Both the position numbers and the translations under genes were made by a program. From the NCBI RefSeq assembly GCF_900240245.1, contig NZ_OESQ01000001.1, forward strand, positions 469,725-533,724: a DNA stretch of 64,000 nucleotides. Direction: 5' to 3'. Positions 27,229 to 36,718 of this stretch are shown piece after piece (positions within the stretch are counted from its first letter, which is position 1; each line of letters starts with the position of its first letter). A model generated the notes under the pieces. That model saw only the letters and a list, made by a program, of their open reading frames with translations. It searched no databases and was not told the origin of the DNA. Origin of the DNA: Lachnoclostridium edouardi. GTDB taxonomy: Bacteria; Bacillota; Clostridia; Lachnospirales; Lachnospiraceae.

Positions 27229-28752
27229 TTAATCTACCAGTTTATTTAGTTCTTTTACATGCTCTGTTTCATTAGATGTTTTATGTTTTGCCTTAGAGGC
27301 GTAAAGATTTACAGCTGCCTGGGACTTCTTTATCGGCTGCATAGTACCTGCGCCGGCTACACATCCGCCGGGACAGGCCATACCTTCCAGCAGATAGCCA
27401 TTGTATTTTCCCGCTTTAGCCATTGTTAAAAGCTTGCGGCATTCTTTCAGACCTTCTGCGTTGGCCACCTTAATCTCTCTGTCAGGGAAACGCTTGTTAA
27501 TTACATCTGTCACAGCCTTTGCAACTCCGCCGGCCACTGCAAAATTTCGTCCGTCTGTAGAAGCGTCGTTGACGCCGTCCGGGTCCTCTTCAATATTTTC
27601 TATATCAATATGCTTGGCGTCAAAAATACCTGCCATTTCCTCAAAGGTAAGAACAAAATCTACTTCGCTTCTAATAGAAGTTCTCATAGCCTCCAGCTTT
27701 TTAGCTGCACACGGTCCTATAAACACAACCTTTGCCGTTTCATGGTAACATTTAATCAATCTTGCAGTTAGGGTCATAGGGGTTAATGCCATGGAAATAC
27801 ATTCTTTAAAGTCCGGGAACAGCTTTTTAGCCATTACTGACCAGGCGGGACAACATGATGTAGCCATAAATGGAATTTTTTCAGGAACCTCCTGAACAAA
27901 ATCAATGGCCTCCTGAGTAGCGCACAGGTCGGCTCCTACTGCCACCTCGAAAACATCGGCAAATCCAAGGGCTTTCATAGCTGCTCTCAGTTTTCCCGGA
28001 GTTACCTTTGGTCCAAACTGTCCTACAAAGGCCGGAGCCACGGCAGCGTATACCTTTTCCCCGGACTGGATAGAGCGGATTACCTGGAATATTTGAGACT
28101 TATCAGAAATAGCGCCAAAAGGACAATTTACCAGGCACTGTCCGCAGGAAACACATTTGTCGTAATCAATATCTGCCAAGCCGTTTTCATCTGACCTGAT
28201 GGCGTCCATACCGCAGGCTGCCGCACATGGACGCTCCTGAATAATAATTGCATTATAAGAACATACTTCCGCACATTTTCCGCATTTAATGCACTTTTCA
28301 GGATCAATGTAGGAACGGCCGCTGGTTCTGTCTAAAGTAACTGCATTTTTGGGGCACACTTCCACACAGGGGTGAGCCAAACATCCCTGACATCCGTCAG
28401 TGACAAAAACCCTCTTTTCGTGGCAGCCATTACATGCGAATTTAATAAGATTAATTAAAGGCGGCGTATAATAAGTTTCCGGCTTGTCTGCAGATTCAAT
28501 ATTATCGGAAAGAGGGGCGTGCTCTGCGGCAGTCCTGCAGGGAAGACCCATGGCAAGACGAAGTCTTTCTCCTACAATCGCCCTTTCTAAAAATACGTCG
28601 TTGCGGAAATTCCCGATTTCCCCTGGAATAATTTTATATGGAAGCTCTTCAATCCTTTTATCCACAGGCCACTCTGTGTGATAAGCCATACGGGCCACCT
28701 CACAGAAAATCCGATGGCGTATTTCCTGGATTCGTGTTTCTACTCCTCTCAT
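27229..28752 (-). CDS. Monomeric [FeFe] hydrogenase, TSCCPAW type (group B-like)
   Basis: A 507-residue cytoplasmic iron-sulfur protein. N-terminal ferredoxin-like region with several Cys sets (107-133, 154-164, 200-210) for [4Fe-4S] clusters, then the H-cluster domain with all four ligands: Cys300 in TSCCPAW, Cys348 in GPCAAK, Cys460 and Cys464 in MACPGGC. The TSCCPAW form of motif 1 and the MACPGGCVAGAG form of motif 3 differ from the usual group A enzymes and fit group B, whose physiological role (H2 production from ferredoxin or sensing) is poorly known. No maturases (HydEFG) are in the window. Own promoter upstream. Confidence 0.85.
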   Translation of the reverse strand: MRGVETRIQEIRHRIFCEVARMAYHTEWPVDKRIEELPYKIIPGEIGNFRNDVFLERAIVGERLRLAMGLPCRTAAEHAPLSDNIESADKPETYYTPPLINLIKFACNGCHEKRVFVTDGCQGCLAHPCVEVCPKNAVTLDRTSGRSYIDPEKCIKCGKCAEVCSYNAIIIQERPCAAACGMDAIRSDENGLADIDYDKCVSCGQCLVNCPFGAISDKSQIFQVIRSIQSGEKVYAAVAPAFVGQFGPKVTPGKLRAAMKALGFADVFEVAVGADLCATQEAIDFVQEVPEKIPFMATSCCPAWSVMAKKLFPDFKECISMALTPMTLTARLIKCYHETAKVVFIGPCAAKKLEAMRTSIRSEVDFVLTFEEMAGIFDAKHIDIENIEEDPDGVNDASTDGRNFAVAGGVAKAVTDVINKRFPDREIKVANAEGLKECRKLLTMAKAGKYNGYLLEGMACPGGCVAGAGTMQPIKKSQAAVNLYASKAKHKTSNETEHVKELNKLVD

Positions 28753-28816
28753 TTTTGTCCTCCTATAGATTCTAATTTATAAACAGATTTCCCCAATTTA
28801 AGTTTCTACAGTACAG

Positions 28817-28845
28817 ATTATAGTAATTTCTTTTAAAAAAATCAA
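28817..28845 (-). promoter_or_regulatory. Promoter of the [FeFe] hydrogenase gene
   Basis: Minus strand TTGATT (complement of 28840-28845), 17-base spacer, TATAAT (complement of 28817-28822), 64 bases before the start codon. Confidence 0.65.
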
Positions 28846-28882
28846 ATATTTTGTGAAAAAAATAACTTTTTTAAAATTTTCC

Positions 28883-29062
28883 TCAGCTGCCGTCGGAGAT
28901 AATGTTGTCATTTCCCTTGGTGTTGGACAAAAGCCTGGATACCTGCTTTTGTCCTCTAACTAAAATCACATCTTTATCAATGGCCTCACAATAGAAAAAC
29001 TCCTTCCACTGATCCGCCAAGGTCCCTTTTACCGCCCCAAGTCCAGCTTTAATCAATCCCAT
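28883..29062 (-). pseudogene. Truncated SPFH-domain (virion core protein/YdjI-like) gene, N-terminal 59 codons only
   Basis: From ATG at 29062, with AGGAGAGG before it, 59 codons read as the beginning of a Clostridia SPFH-domain protein: MGLIKAGLGAVKG, ADQWKEFFYCEA, RGQK and NTKGNDNIISDGS. The complete family is several hundred residues. A TGA ends the frame exactly after this block and the following bases are AT-rich intergenic sequence, so the rest has been deleted. A ribosome site remains, so a short peptide may still be made. Family assignment is from memory of the conserved N-terminus. Confidence 0.7.
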
Positions 29063-29223
29063 AAGTGCCTCTCCTTTTTCATCTTATTTTCTATATTTTT
29101 TTCACTCGTTTCATAAAAACTATTTTTTGTTTTCCATAACCATTATACCTTATAATTTACATTTTGCGTTAATTTTTTTCTCGTCCCCAATGTAAAGAAG
29201 CTGTGAAGGTTTAAACCCATCCG
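29063..29223. other. AT-rich spacer before the P-type ATPase promoter
   Basis: No gene, repeat or RNA element seen; must contain any promoter of the SPFH fragment on the minus strand. Confidence 0.4.
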
Positions 29224-29252
29224 TTGACATTATAAAAAACCTCTTTTATAAT
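29224..29252 (+). promoter_or_regulatory. Perfect consensus promoter of the P-type ATPase leader
   Basis: TTGACA (29224-29229), 17-base spacer, TATAAT (29247-29252): both hexamers match the sigma-A consensus exactly. It drives a leader of about 250 bases before the ATPase start codon. Confidence 0.85.
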
Positions 29253-29291
29253 AAGGCATAAATATTTTTCAGAAAGGAAATACTATTTATT

Positions 29292-29375
29292 ATGGACGAC
29301 TCTGACAGTAGCGATGCTGATCCAGCGAATTTAAACTGTTTATTTATATACAAATTTATTATATCAAAGACATAA
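29292..29375 (+). CDS. Asp-rich 27-residue leader peptide upstream of the P-type ATPase
   Basis: A short open frame, beginning MDDSDSSDADPAN, with five Asp in the first ten residues followed by Pro and then a hydrophobic, basic tail ending ISKT. AGAAAGGAAA precedes it, though about 12 bases away. The stop codon lies in the first arm of the terminator. Acidic and Pro-containing N-termini are known to destabilise ribosomes at low magnesium, as in the MgtL leader peptide of mgtA. By analogy this may be a cation-sensing leader, but that is inference from position and composition only. Confidence 0.55.
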   Translation: MDDSDSSDADPANLNCLFIYKFIISKT

Positions 29376-29426
29376 CTTCGTCCTTTTATACAGGGGCGGG
29401 CTATGTCTTTTTGTATTGTTTTTTAT
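29366..29426 (+). terminator. Attenuator-like terminator between leader peptide and P-type ATPase
   Basis: AAAGACATA (29366-29374) pairs with TATGTCTTT (29402-29410), with an inner CGTCC/GGGCG helix, then a T-rich run to 29425. It lies between the promoter and the ATPase, so it must be read through for the ATPase to be expressed. The leader peptide's stop (29373-29375) is inside the first arm. Confidence 0.8.
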
Positions 29427-29514
29427 GTATCCCACGTAAGTGCCTAAAACACAGGCGCTAAGTGCTCATAACAATAAAAAAAAATTAATTTAAGAAAGGA
29501 GTGGTATATCCCTT

Positions 29515-32165
29515 ATGGATAATCACAGTCAGGTGCCTTGGCACTCAAAAGACCTTCAGGAGGTTTTTCAGTTACTACATACCTCAGAGGAGGGATTAAG
29601 CGATGCCGAGGCTGTCAAAAAATTAAAAGCAAATGGAAGCAATCAGCTGCGCCAAAAACCGCCGAAAACAATTTTTCAGATGCTGAAAGCGCAAATTCTG
29701 GACCCTATGGTGCTGATTCTTATAGGAGCCGCCTTATTTTCCACTGTTCTAAAAGAATGGACAGAGGCAGTTGTAATTTCTACCATTGTAGTTATTAACG
29801 CTGTTATTGGAATTGTACAGGAGAAAAAAGCTCAGTCCTCTCTGGAGGCTTTAAGAAATATGAGCGCCCCTACGGCCCGGGCCCTGCGGCAGGGGGAGGA
29901 AAGTATTGTCCCCGCCAGTCAGCTGGTTGTAGGAGATATTGTATTTTTAGGCGACGGCGATATGGTGCCTGCAGATATCAGGCTCATAGAATCTGCCAAT
30001 TTAAAGGTACAGGAGGCCTCGCTTACAGGAGAATCTGTGCCTTCTGAAAAAGAGGCAGAGGAGCTGCTGCCTGAAAACTGTCCTTTAGGAGACAAGGCCA
30101 ATATGGTCTACACCTCTTCTATTGTCACCTACGGCCGGGCATCCGGCGTAGTAGTTGCCACAGGTATGAATACAGAGGTGGGGCATATTGCAGATATGCT
30201 GGATAGTCAGGATGATTTCGACACTCCACTAAAACGCAAACTAAACGCAGTGGGAAAAACTCTTACTATTGTCGGTATTATTGTGTGTATTCTGATTTTC
30301 ACAATCGGAGCTATTTACCATCGTCCTTTAGTTCCTCAGTTTTTAGTGGCCATCTCCTTAGCTATCTCCATTATTCCTGAAGGCCTGCCTGCAACTGCTA
30401 CTATTGTTATGGCTTTAGGCGTACAGCGTATGGCTAAGAAAAATGCTTTGATCCGCAACCTTCCTGCTGTGGAAACCTTAGGAAGCGCCACTGTAATTTG
30501 CAGTGATAAAACAGGAACCCTTACTTTAAACAAAATGACAGGAACCTGTATTGCAGTAAACGGAGACTTTGAGGCCGGAGTTCCTACTGCTATTGAACAG
30601 GCGTCATCCACTCATCCAAAGGTATATAAAGAGCTGGTGTACGGTGCCCCCTTTGTAATGATGCCAGCATTGACCCGGATAAACCGGGGTCTATTATCGG
30701 CGACCCTACAGAGGGAGCTTTAATTTACATGGCTCAGGCCTTTGGAATTGACCACGAATCTTTGGAACACCAGTATCCTCGTCTTTTTGAGCAGCCTTTT
30801 GACTCTGACAGGAAACGTATGACTACGGTCCATGAAATTAACGGCAAAATTACTGCCTTCACTAAGGGGGCTGTAGATGAGATGCTGCCGTTATGTACCC
30901 ATATATTAACTTCCAAGGGCGTGCGTCCTATTACAGAACAAGATAAAACTAACATTTTAAATCTTTGCCTTTCTATGTCAGAGCAGGCGCTGCGCGTGCT
31001 GGGCTTTGCTGTTAAAACCTTATCTGCCGTTCCAGAGGACGATGATGAGGACATAGAATTTGATTTAACATTTACCGGCGTAACAGGTATGATCGACCCG
31101 CCAAGAAAAGAAGTTGCCCAGTCTGTCAGCTTATGTAAGCAGGCAGGTATCCGCACTGTTATGATTACAGGGGACCATAAGGTAACTGCCGTGGCCATTG
31201 CCAGGGAGCTTAAAATCTTTTCTTCCCAGGATACTGTAATCTCAGGTGAGGAACTGGAACAGATGACAGATGAGGAGTTAGATCTGGCAGTAAAAACTAC
31301 CACAGTATTTGCAAGAGTATCACCTGCAGATAAGCTGCGTATTATTCAGTCCTTAAAACGTACTGGAGAAGTAGCTGCCATGACAGGCGACGGAGTGAAT
31401 GACTCCCCAGCTTTAAAAGCTGCGGATATCGGCGTTGCCATGGGCGTTACGGGAACTGATGTTGCAAAGGATGCAGCTGACATGATCCTTCTGGACGACA
31501 GCTTTACTACTATTGCTTATGCCATTAAAGAAGGACGGCGAGTATACAGAAATATTCAGAAAGTAATTCAGTTCCTTTTAGTGGGAAATATTGCGGAAAT
31601 TACTACATTATTTGTAGCCACTCTCTTTAACTGGGAACCGCCTTTACTGGCCGCCCATATTTTGTGGGTGAACCTGGCAACTGCCACTCTTCCGGCCCTG
31701 GCCTTAGGCGTAGACCCGGCCAGCAAAAACATTATGAAGCATCAGCCTGTAAAAACCGGCACTTTATTTGAAAAGGATTTAGTGCGCCGTGTGATTACTC
31801 AGGGACTTTTCGTGGCGACCATGACAACAGCCGCCTACTGGATAGGCGCGTCCTTTGGCGATCATAAGGCCGGGCAGACTATGGCCTTTTCTGTACTTGC
31901 TTTATCCCAGATGTTAAGAGCATTTAACCAGCGTTCTAACACTGAACCTATATGGGTGCGAGCAGAAGGCATTAACCCTTGGTTAGTACTTTCCTTTATA
32001 GCCTCTCTCCTGCTGATGTGCTGTATCCTGTTTGTACCGGCTTTACAGTACGCCTTCAAGCTGACATATTTAACCGTCTCTCAATGGGCAATTGTCATCG
32101 CCTTATCTCTTCTGTCCATTGTGCAGGTAGAGATTGTAAAATGGTTTGTTAGAATGAAAAAATAA
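29515..32165 (+). pseudogene. Cation-translocating P-type ATPase (Ca2+/PacL-like), frameshifted
   Basis: Two frames (29515-30723 and 30729-32165) join into one 883-residue P2-type ATPase if one C is added to the C5 run at 30647-30651. In the first: TGES at 171-174, PEGLP at 288-292, phosphorylated Asp331 in CSDKTGTLT. The GDPTEGAL nucleotide-domain motif lies in the shifted frame just after the break. The second part has MTGDGVNDSPAL and the last membrane helices. In helix M6 the usual N-x-x-T-D is NLATAT, so the cation-binding Asp is Ala. Either a sequencing error, or a decaying or altered-specificity pump. A strong promoter, leader peptide and terminator precede it. Confidence 0.88.
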
Positions 32166-32245
32166 AAATTGCCATATATAATTAAGGAAAATGTAACACT
32201 GACTTTTCTCCTTTATGATAGGATTATCTTAAAGGAGGAAATCAG

Positions 32246-32716
32246 ATGAAAATGTTATTTAAGCAGCGGCTTTTTTCCTGGTTTGACAGTTATGATATTT
32301 ATGATGAAAAAGGAAATGTGATTTATATTGTAGAAGGAAAAATCAGCTGGGGACACAAGCTTCACATTTTAGACAAAAACGGAATTCATATTGCAACTGT
32401 AAAGCAGGCGGCTTTTACCTTTCTTCCTAGATTTGAGCTGTATGTGAGGGGAAACTGTATTGGCGTGATTCAGAAGCAATTTAAATTGTTCAAACCTTCC
32501 TTTCATATTAATTATAACGGTTGGGAAATATCAGGAAATGTTATGGGATGGGACTATAAAATTATAGACCTTTCCCAAAAAGTAGTTGCAACAATCAGCA
32601 AAGATTTATGGAATTTTACAGACACCTATGTAATCGACGTAGGCGATGAGAAAAATGGGCTGTACGCCCTTATGGCAACTTTAGCTATTGACGCGGAAAA
32701 ATGTTCCAGAAATTAA
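32246..32716 (+). CDS. LURP-one-related (LOR/YxjI) family protein
   Basis: A 156-residue cytoplasmic beta-barrel-like protein. Repeated patterns of the LOR family are visible: DIYDEKGNVIYIVEG, LHILDKNGIHIATVKQ, WEISGNVMGWDYKIID. The fold resembles Tubby and phospholipid scramblases; bacterial function is unknown. AAAGGAGG lies well placed before the ATG. It stands between the P-type ATPase gene, with an 80-base gap, and a strong terminator. Confidence 0.85.
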   Translation: MKMLFKQRLFSWFDSYDIYDEKGNVIYIVEGKISWGHKLHILDKNGIHIATVKQAAFTFLPRFELYVRGNCIGVIQKQFKLFKPSFHINYNGWEISGNVMGWDYKIIDLSQKVVATISKDLWNFTDTYVIDVGDEKNGLYALMATLAIDAEKCSRN

Positions 32717-32746
32717 AAGCATGTGAATATAGCAAATATTGAAACA

Positions 32747-32788
32747 AGGAATCACCAGAACCGGCATTTGCCGGAACTGGCGATTCCT
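32747..32788 (+). terminator. Long hairpin terminator between converging genes
   Basis: AGGAATC...GATTCCT outer stem continuing inward through CCAG/CTGG and CCGGCA/TGCCGG pairs gives an almost perfect 42-base hairpin, followed by AATTTT on plus. It probably stops both the LOR gene and the COG4091 gene. Confidence 0.8.
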
Positions 32789-32792
32789 AATT

Positions 32793-34163
32793 TTACAGTT
32801 TTAATCCCTGCTCATACAGTTCATTTGGTCTGCTTCCAGTCAGATCTACTACATCCTTTGTAATTGGCTGACCTTTCTTTACGTCTTTCAATAATGTGGT
32901 TCCGTTAAGAAGATAGAATGGAGCCACCTCTTCGGCGTCCTTTTTCTCCCAAAGCTCTGGCACTAAACCGTCAATAGAGTGGTGATGGCCGTGAACCTTT
33001 AATACTGTTCCCTTTGGAAGATCTTCCTGAGCCACGCCTGCCATTACAGATACCTGACGGCATTCTGGGTGAGTTCCGATTCCCACTAAATCACCTAATA
33101 AAATAGAGATTGGAGTCTCCAGACCCATGTAGTGATATGGCAGATAAATACAAGCATATTTGCCGTTGCGGCTTACTACATGGCCCTTGCTGATCAGCAG
33201 CTCCCACACAGTTTCATTTTCGCATTTAATAATAATAAACTCTCCGCCTGCAAAGCTGGCCTCATCTGGGGAACGAAGATTGCAGAATACGTCCACTACT
33301 CCTGTTTTCTTTAAAATTCCGCCGTCTTCCTCTGGAATGAAAATATCTGCCAGCTCGCTGATCTTTGCAACTGGATAATTTAAACGAGGCGCTGAAGGCA
33401 CAAGTCCTGTTACATTGGAAACCAGATTCATTTCACATAAATCTGCAGAAATAACTGCCATATATTTTTCTACCAGCTTACGGCGCTCATCTAATGTTTC
33501 TCTGTCCTTATAATGCCAGAATTCCTTCATGCCTGGAATATTCTCGTGAGGCTTTTCTGTGCCCTCCATATAAGTAAATTCATTTGTATCTGGGTCCCAC
33601 ACAAAATCATATTCGCTGGCTTTGCCTGCAGCTACAATTTCCAATCCTAATACCCTTCCCCAGGAGTAAAGGTCTAACAGGTTTCTAGGCTGATCGCCGT
33701 TTACAAGTGAATAAACAGCATTGTTCTCAGCTGCAATCTGGTTTAACATTGTTCCGCATACGCTGTCTGTCTCTTTAGAAACCATGTATACATTAATTCC
33801 CTTTTTCAAAGCTTCCACTGAAACCTCAGAGCTGACTGCTGTATTTCCTGTACACTCTACTAATGCAGTAATATCGCATTCCGGAACAAGACGGTAATCT
33901 GTAACAATTAAAACTGCGTCCTTAGGCGCATTCTTTACCTGGTCTTTATCTGTGCACACAACAATATTTTCTTCTTTATATCCCAGCCCTGTAAGTACTT
34001 CCATACACTCATCTGTATGTCTGGAAGAGATTAAACGCAGCTCCATTAATTCTACTTTTGGAATCTGTGCCAGCAATGTGTAGCCATATCCTCTTGTTGC
34101 TCCAATAATACCTACTCTGGATTTTTTTCCTTCTGCACCTTTAAATAAACTTGTATAATCCAT
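32793..34163 (-). CDS. Homoserine dehydrogenase-like oxidoreductase with C-terminal SAF domain (COG4091)
   Basis: A 456-residue protein. The N-terminal Rossmann fold (VGIIGATRGYGY near 17-28) binds NAD(P); the middle resembles homoserine-dehydrogenase-like proteins; the C-terminal part (about 350-430, VAQEDLPKGTVLKVHGHHHSIDG) is a SAF domain, also found in FlgA and sialic acid synthase. In other bacteria such proteins occur in sugar-acid catabolism, but no such neighbours are here, so the substrate is unknown. Its own transcription unit, between a YjbR gene and a terminator. Confidence 0.75.
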   Translation of the reverse strand: MDYTSLFKGAEGKKSRVGIIGATRGYGYTLLAQIPKVELMELRLISSRHTDECMEVLTGLGYKEENIVVCTDKDQVKNAPKDAVLIVTDYRLVPECDITALVECTGNTAVSSEVSVEALKKGINVYMVSKETDSVCGTMLNQIAAENNAVYSLVNGDQPRNLLDLYSWGRVLGLEIVAAGKASEYDFVWDPDTNEFTYMEGTEKPHENIPGMKEFWHYKDRETLDERRKLVEKYMAVISADLCEMNLVSNVTGLVPSAPRLNYPVAKISELADIFIPEEDGGILKKTGVVDVFCNLRSPDEASFAGGEFIIIKCENETVWELLISKGHVVSRNGKYACIYLPYHYMGLETPISILLGDLVGIGTHPECRQVSVMAGVAQEDLPKGTVLKVHGHHHSIDGLVPELWEKKDAEEVAPFYLLNGTTLLKDVKKGQPITKDVVDLTGSRPNELYEQGLKL

Positions 34164-34411
34164 AATCTGCTCTCCTTTTCTGTGGTTTTTTGTTATCTGC
34201 TAAATATAAAAGCAAAAAGTGTGCCAAGTATGGATTTACTTCTATTTTTTTATTTTTATTTAAATCAAAAGGCTATTTCCCTAAGCTTTTCCATGAAATA
34301 CGTGGAAATTATGTTTTGATTTATTCAGTATAGGAAAAACTTATTTCGGTTATGAAGCGAAAGCCTTACTTAAAATGTTTTATTTTGCAACATTATTGCA
34401 GCGCAACATTA
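34164..34411 (-). promoter_or_regulatory. Upstream region of the COG4091 gene with repeats
   Basis: Within 248 AT-rich bases there is an inverted repeat TTTCCA-N9-TGGAAA (about 34287-34307) and a direct repeat GCAACATTATT (34387-34397 and 34403-34413, period 16), which also forms TTGC-N3-GCAA at its centre. The last resembles the MarR-type operator at 25426. No gene seen. Confidence 0.35.
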
Positions 34412-34759
34412 TTATACACCTTTCCTGTCAGCTTTAGAAATTAAGTCATAGCTTTCTGCAATCATCCGCTTAATTTCCTTATCAGGCACAGTTCCGTCTA
34501 ATATAATAGAATTCCAATGCTCTTTATTTTGGTGGTAGCCTGGCACAACAGAATCATACGCCCTTCTCCAGAAATCTCTCCACTCCGGCGCCACCTTCAC
34601 ATTCACCCAAATATTTCCCAGTTTTTCATAAGTCCACGCAAACGCTTTTTTATTTTTCCTGTAACGAAGAAGAACCCAATTCGTATCATGGAAAGGAGTG
34701 TCAATATAAACATCTGGAAATGTCATTCCATAATCTAAAATCTCTTTTCTAGTTTTCAT
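34412..34759 (-). CDS. MmcQ/YjbR family protein
   Basis: A 115-residue single-domain protein of the MmcQ/YjbR family (cyaY-like fold; FPDVYIDTPFHD...WVLLRYRKNKKAFAW, WNSIILDGTVPDKEIKRMIAESYDL). The family is widespread, sometimes described as DNA-binding, and without a firm function. Separate from its neighbours by 90 bases or more on each side. Confidence 0.85.
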   Translation of the reverse strand: MKTRKEILDYGMTFPDVYIDTPFHDTNWVLLRYRKNKKAFAWTYEKLGNIWVNVKVAPEWRDFWRRAYDSVVPGYHQNKEHWNSIILDGTVPDKEIKRMIAESYDLISKADRKGV

Positions 34760-34849
34760 ATAAAATTACCTCAGCAGTAGTTGTCTTTCACGAGTGTTAC
34801 TATTTTTTATATCATACTAGAAAGTATTTTATTGTGCAACAAATATCTA

Positions 34850-36718
34850 TTACTCCAACTCAAAGGCGCCTGTATATAAGCTATAATAAACCCCCTGCTT
34901 TTTAATCAGCTGATCGTGGGTGCCTTTTTCAATAATATTTCCTGAATCCAGCACCATAATAGCGTCTGAGTTTCTCACTGTAGATAATCTGTGAGCAATG
35001 ACAAAGGTAGTTCTGCCCTTCATCAGATTATCCATTCCCTGCTGAACAAGGCCCTCTGTTCTGGTATCAATGGAGGAGGTGGCCTCGTCTAAAATCATAA
35101 CAGGCGGATCTGCAACAGCTGCCCTGGCAATAGAAATTAACTGCCGCTGACCCTGGGAAAGACTGGCGCCGTTTTGAGTCAGCATAGTGTTATATCCTTC
35201 CGGCAAATAGCGGATAAACTGGTCTGCATTTGACAGCTTGGCAGCCGCTATACATTCCTCGTCTGTGGCCTCTAAATTTCCATATCGAATATTTTCCATA
35301 ATTGTTCCTGTAAATAAGTTTACATCCTGCAGTACAATTCCAAGAGAATGTCTTAAATCCGGCTTTTTAATTTTATTAATATTAATGCCGTCATAGCGGA
35401 TCTTTCCGTCAGCTAAATCATAAAAACGGTTAATCAGATTTGTAATTGTTGTTTTTCCGGCTCCTGTCGCCCCTACAAATGCAATCTTCTGCCCTGAGGT
35501 GGCATTCAGCACAATGTGATGCAGCACCAGCTTTTCCTTTGTATATCCAAAATCCACATCGCAAAATTCAATTTCTCCCTTTAATGGAGTGTAAGTAAGG
35601 GTTCCGTCTCCATGAGGATGCTTCCATGCCCAAACGCCAGTTTTTTCCTTTGTTTCCACAGCAATATTATTCTCATATTTCACCCGGACTAAAGTAACGT
35701 ACCCCTTATCCTCCTCTGGTTCTTCATCAATTAATTCAAAAATTCTCTCTGCTCCTGCCAAAGCCATGGCCATTAAACTGATTTGCTGCGCAATCTGAGA
35801 TACAGGCATACAAAATGTTTTTGAAAGATTTAAAAACGCAATAATCATACCTACAGTAACTGCCCCAAATCCTTTTATGGCCATATATCCGCCTATTAAA
35901 GCAATTAATACATACTGTAGATTACCTAACTGCATAATAGAAGGCATCAAAATATTTCCGTATTTATTGGCCAATGTGGAAGCTTCACATAATTTACTGT
36001 TGTTTACATCAAAGCCCTGTTTGGCCTTCTCTTCATGGCAGAATACCTTAATTACCTTCTGGCCGTTTATCATTTCTTCAATATATCCTGTAACTGCTCC
36101 CAAGGTTTCCTGCTGTTTAATAAAATACTTTGCGCTGGCGCCTCCGATTTTCTTTGTAGTCAGGGCCATTAAAAGTGTAAATATAATTACTACGACAGTA
36201 AGAGGCACATTGCTGGCAATCATAGAAACCAATATAGCTATAATGGTGACAACTGCTGAAATAAACTGGGGAAGGGCCTGGGAAATAAATTGCCTTAAAG
36301 TATCTGTATCATTTGTATAATGGCTCATAATGTCCCCGTGAGTATGAGTGTCAAAATATCCGATAGGAAGCTTCTGCATACATGCAAACATATCATCCCT
36401 GATCTCTTTTAATGTTCCCTGAGATATTTTTACCATAAGCCGGTTGTAGGCAAAGGTGGACAAAACACCAACAATATAAATACAGCCCATAAAAATAATG
36501 GTGTGCAAAAGACCTGTAAAAACAGGTGTTTCTTCTAATAAAAATGGCGTAATATAGTTGTCTATTAAAACCTCCAGGAAAAGAGAGCTGGCAACAACTG
36601 TACAGGAGCTGACCAGAATACAAACCACAACTATACTGAAAATTAATTTATGCTTCAGAATAATATAGGACAGCAGGCGGCTGCAGACCTTGCCCATATT
36701 CGTTTTCTTTTTCTCCAT
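34850..36718 (-). CDS. ABC exporter half-transporter with consensus ATP site (second pair)
   Basis: A 622-residue paralogue of the protein at 21221: six membrane helices, the same interdomain insert with GVWAWKHPHGDG, Walker A GATGAGKTT, signature LSQGQRQ, Walker B ILDEATSSID with catalytic Glu. It starts on TAATG with the partner's stop codon, a one-base overlap, so the two are translationally coupled and should form a heterodimer. Likely duplicated from, or a common ancestor with, the marR-linked pair. Substrate unknown. Confidence 0.92.
   Translation of the reverse strand: MEKKKTNMGKVCSRLLSYIILKHKLIFSIVVVCILVSSCTVVASSLFLEVLIDNYITPFLLEETPVFTGLLHTIIFMGCIYIVGVLSTFAYNRLMVKISQGTLKEIRDDMFACMQKLPIGYFDTHTHGDIMSHYTNDTDTLRQFISQALPQFISAVVTIIAILVSMIASNVPLTVVVIIFTLLMALTTKKIGGASAKYFIKQQETLGAVTGYIEEMINGQKVIKVFCHEEKAKQGFDVNNSKLCEASTLANKYGNILMPSIMQLGNLQYVLIALIGGYMAIKGFGAVTVGMIIAFLNLSKTFCMPVSQIAQQISLMAMALAGAERIFELIDEEPEEDKGYVTLVRVKYENNIAVETKEKTGVWAWKHPHGDGTLTYTPLKGEIEFCDVDFGYTKEKLVLHHIVLNATSGQKIAFVGATGAGKTTITNLINRFYDLADGKIRYDGININKIKKPDLRHSLGIVLQDVNLFTGTIMENIRYGNLEATDEECIAAAKLSNADQFIRYLPEGYNTMLTQNGASLSQGQRQLISIARAAVADPPVMILDEATSSIDTRTEGLVQQGMDNLMKGRTTFVIAHRLSTVRNSDAIMVLDSGNIIEKGTHDQLIKKQGVYYSLYTGAFELE

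Noticed and set aside
29253..29514. yybP-ykoY, NiCo or M-box riboswitch before the P-type ATPase
   Set aside because: None of the conserved cores of these classes was recognised; a short acidic open frame with terminator fits better.
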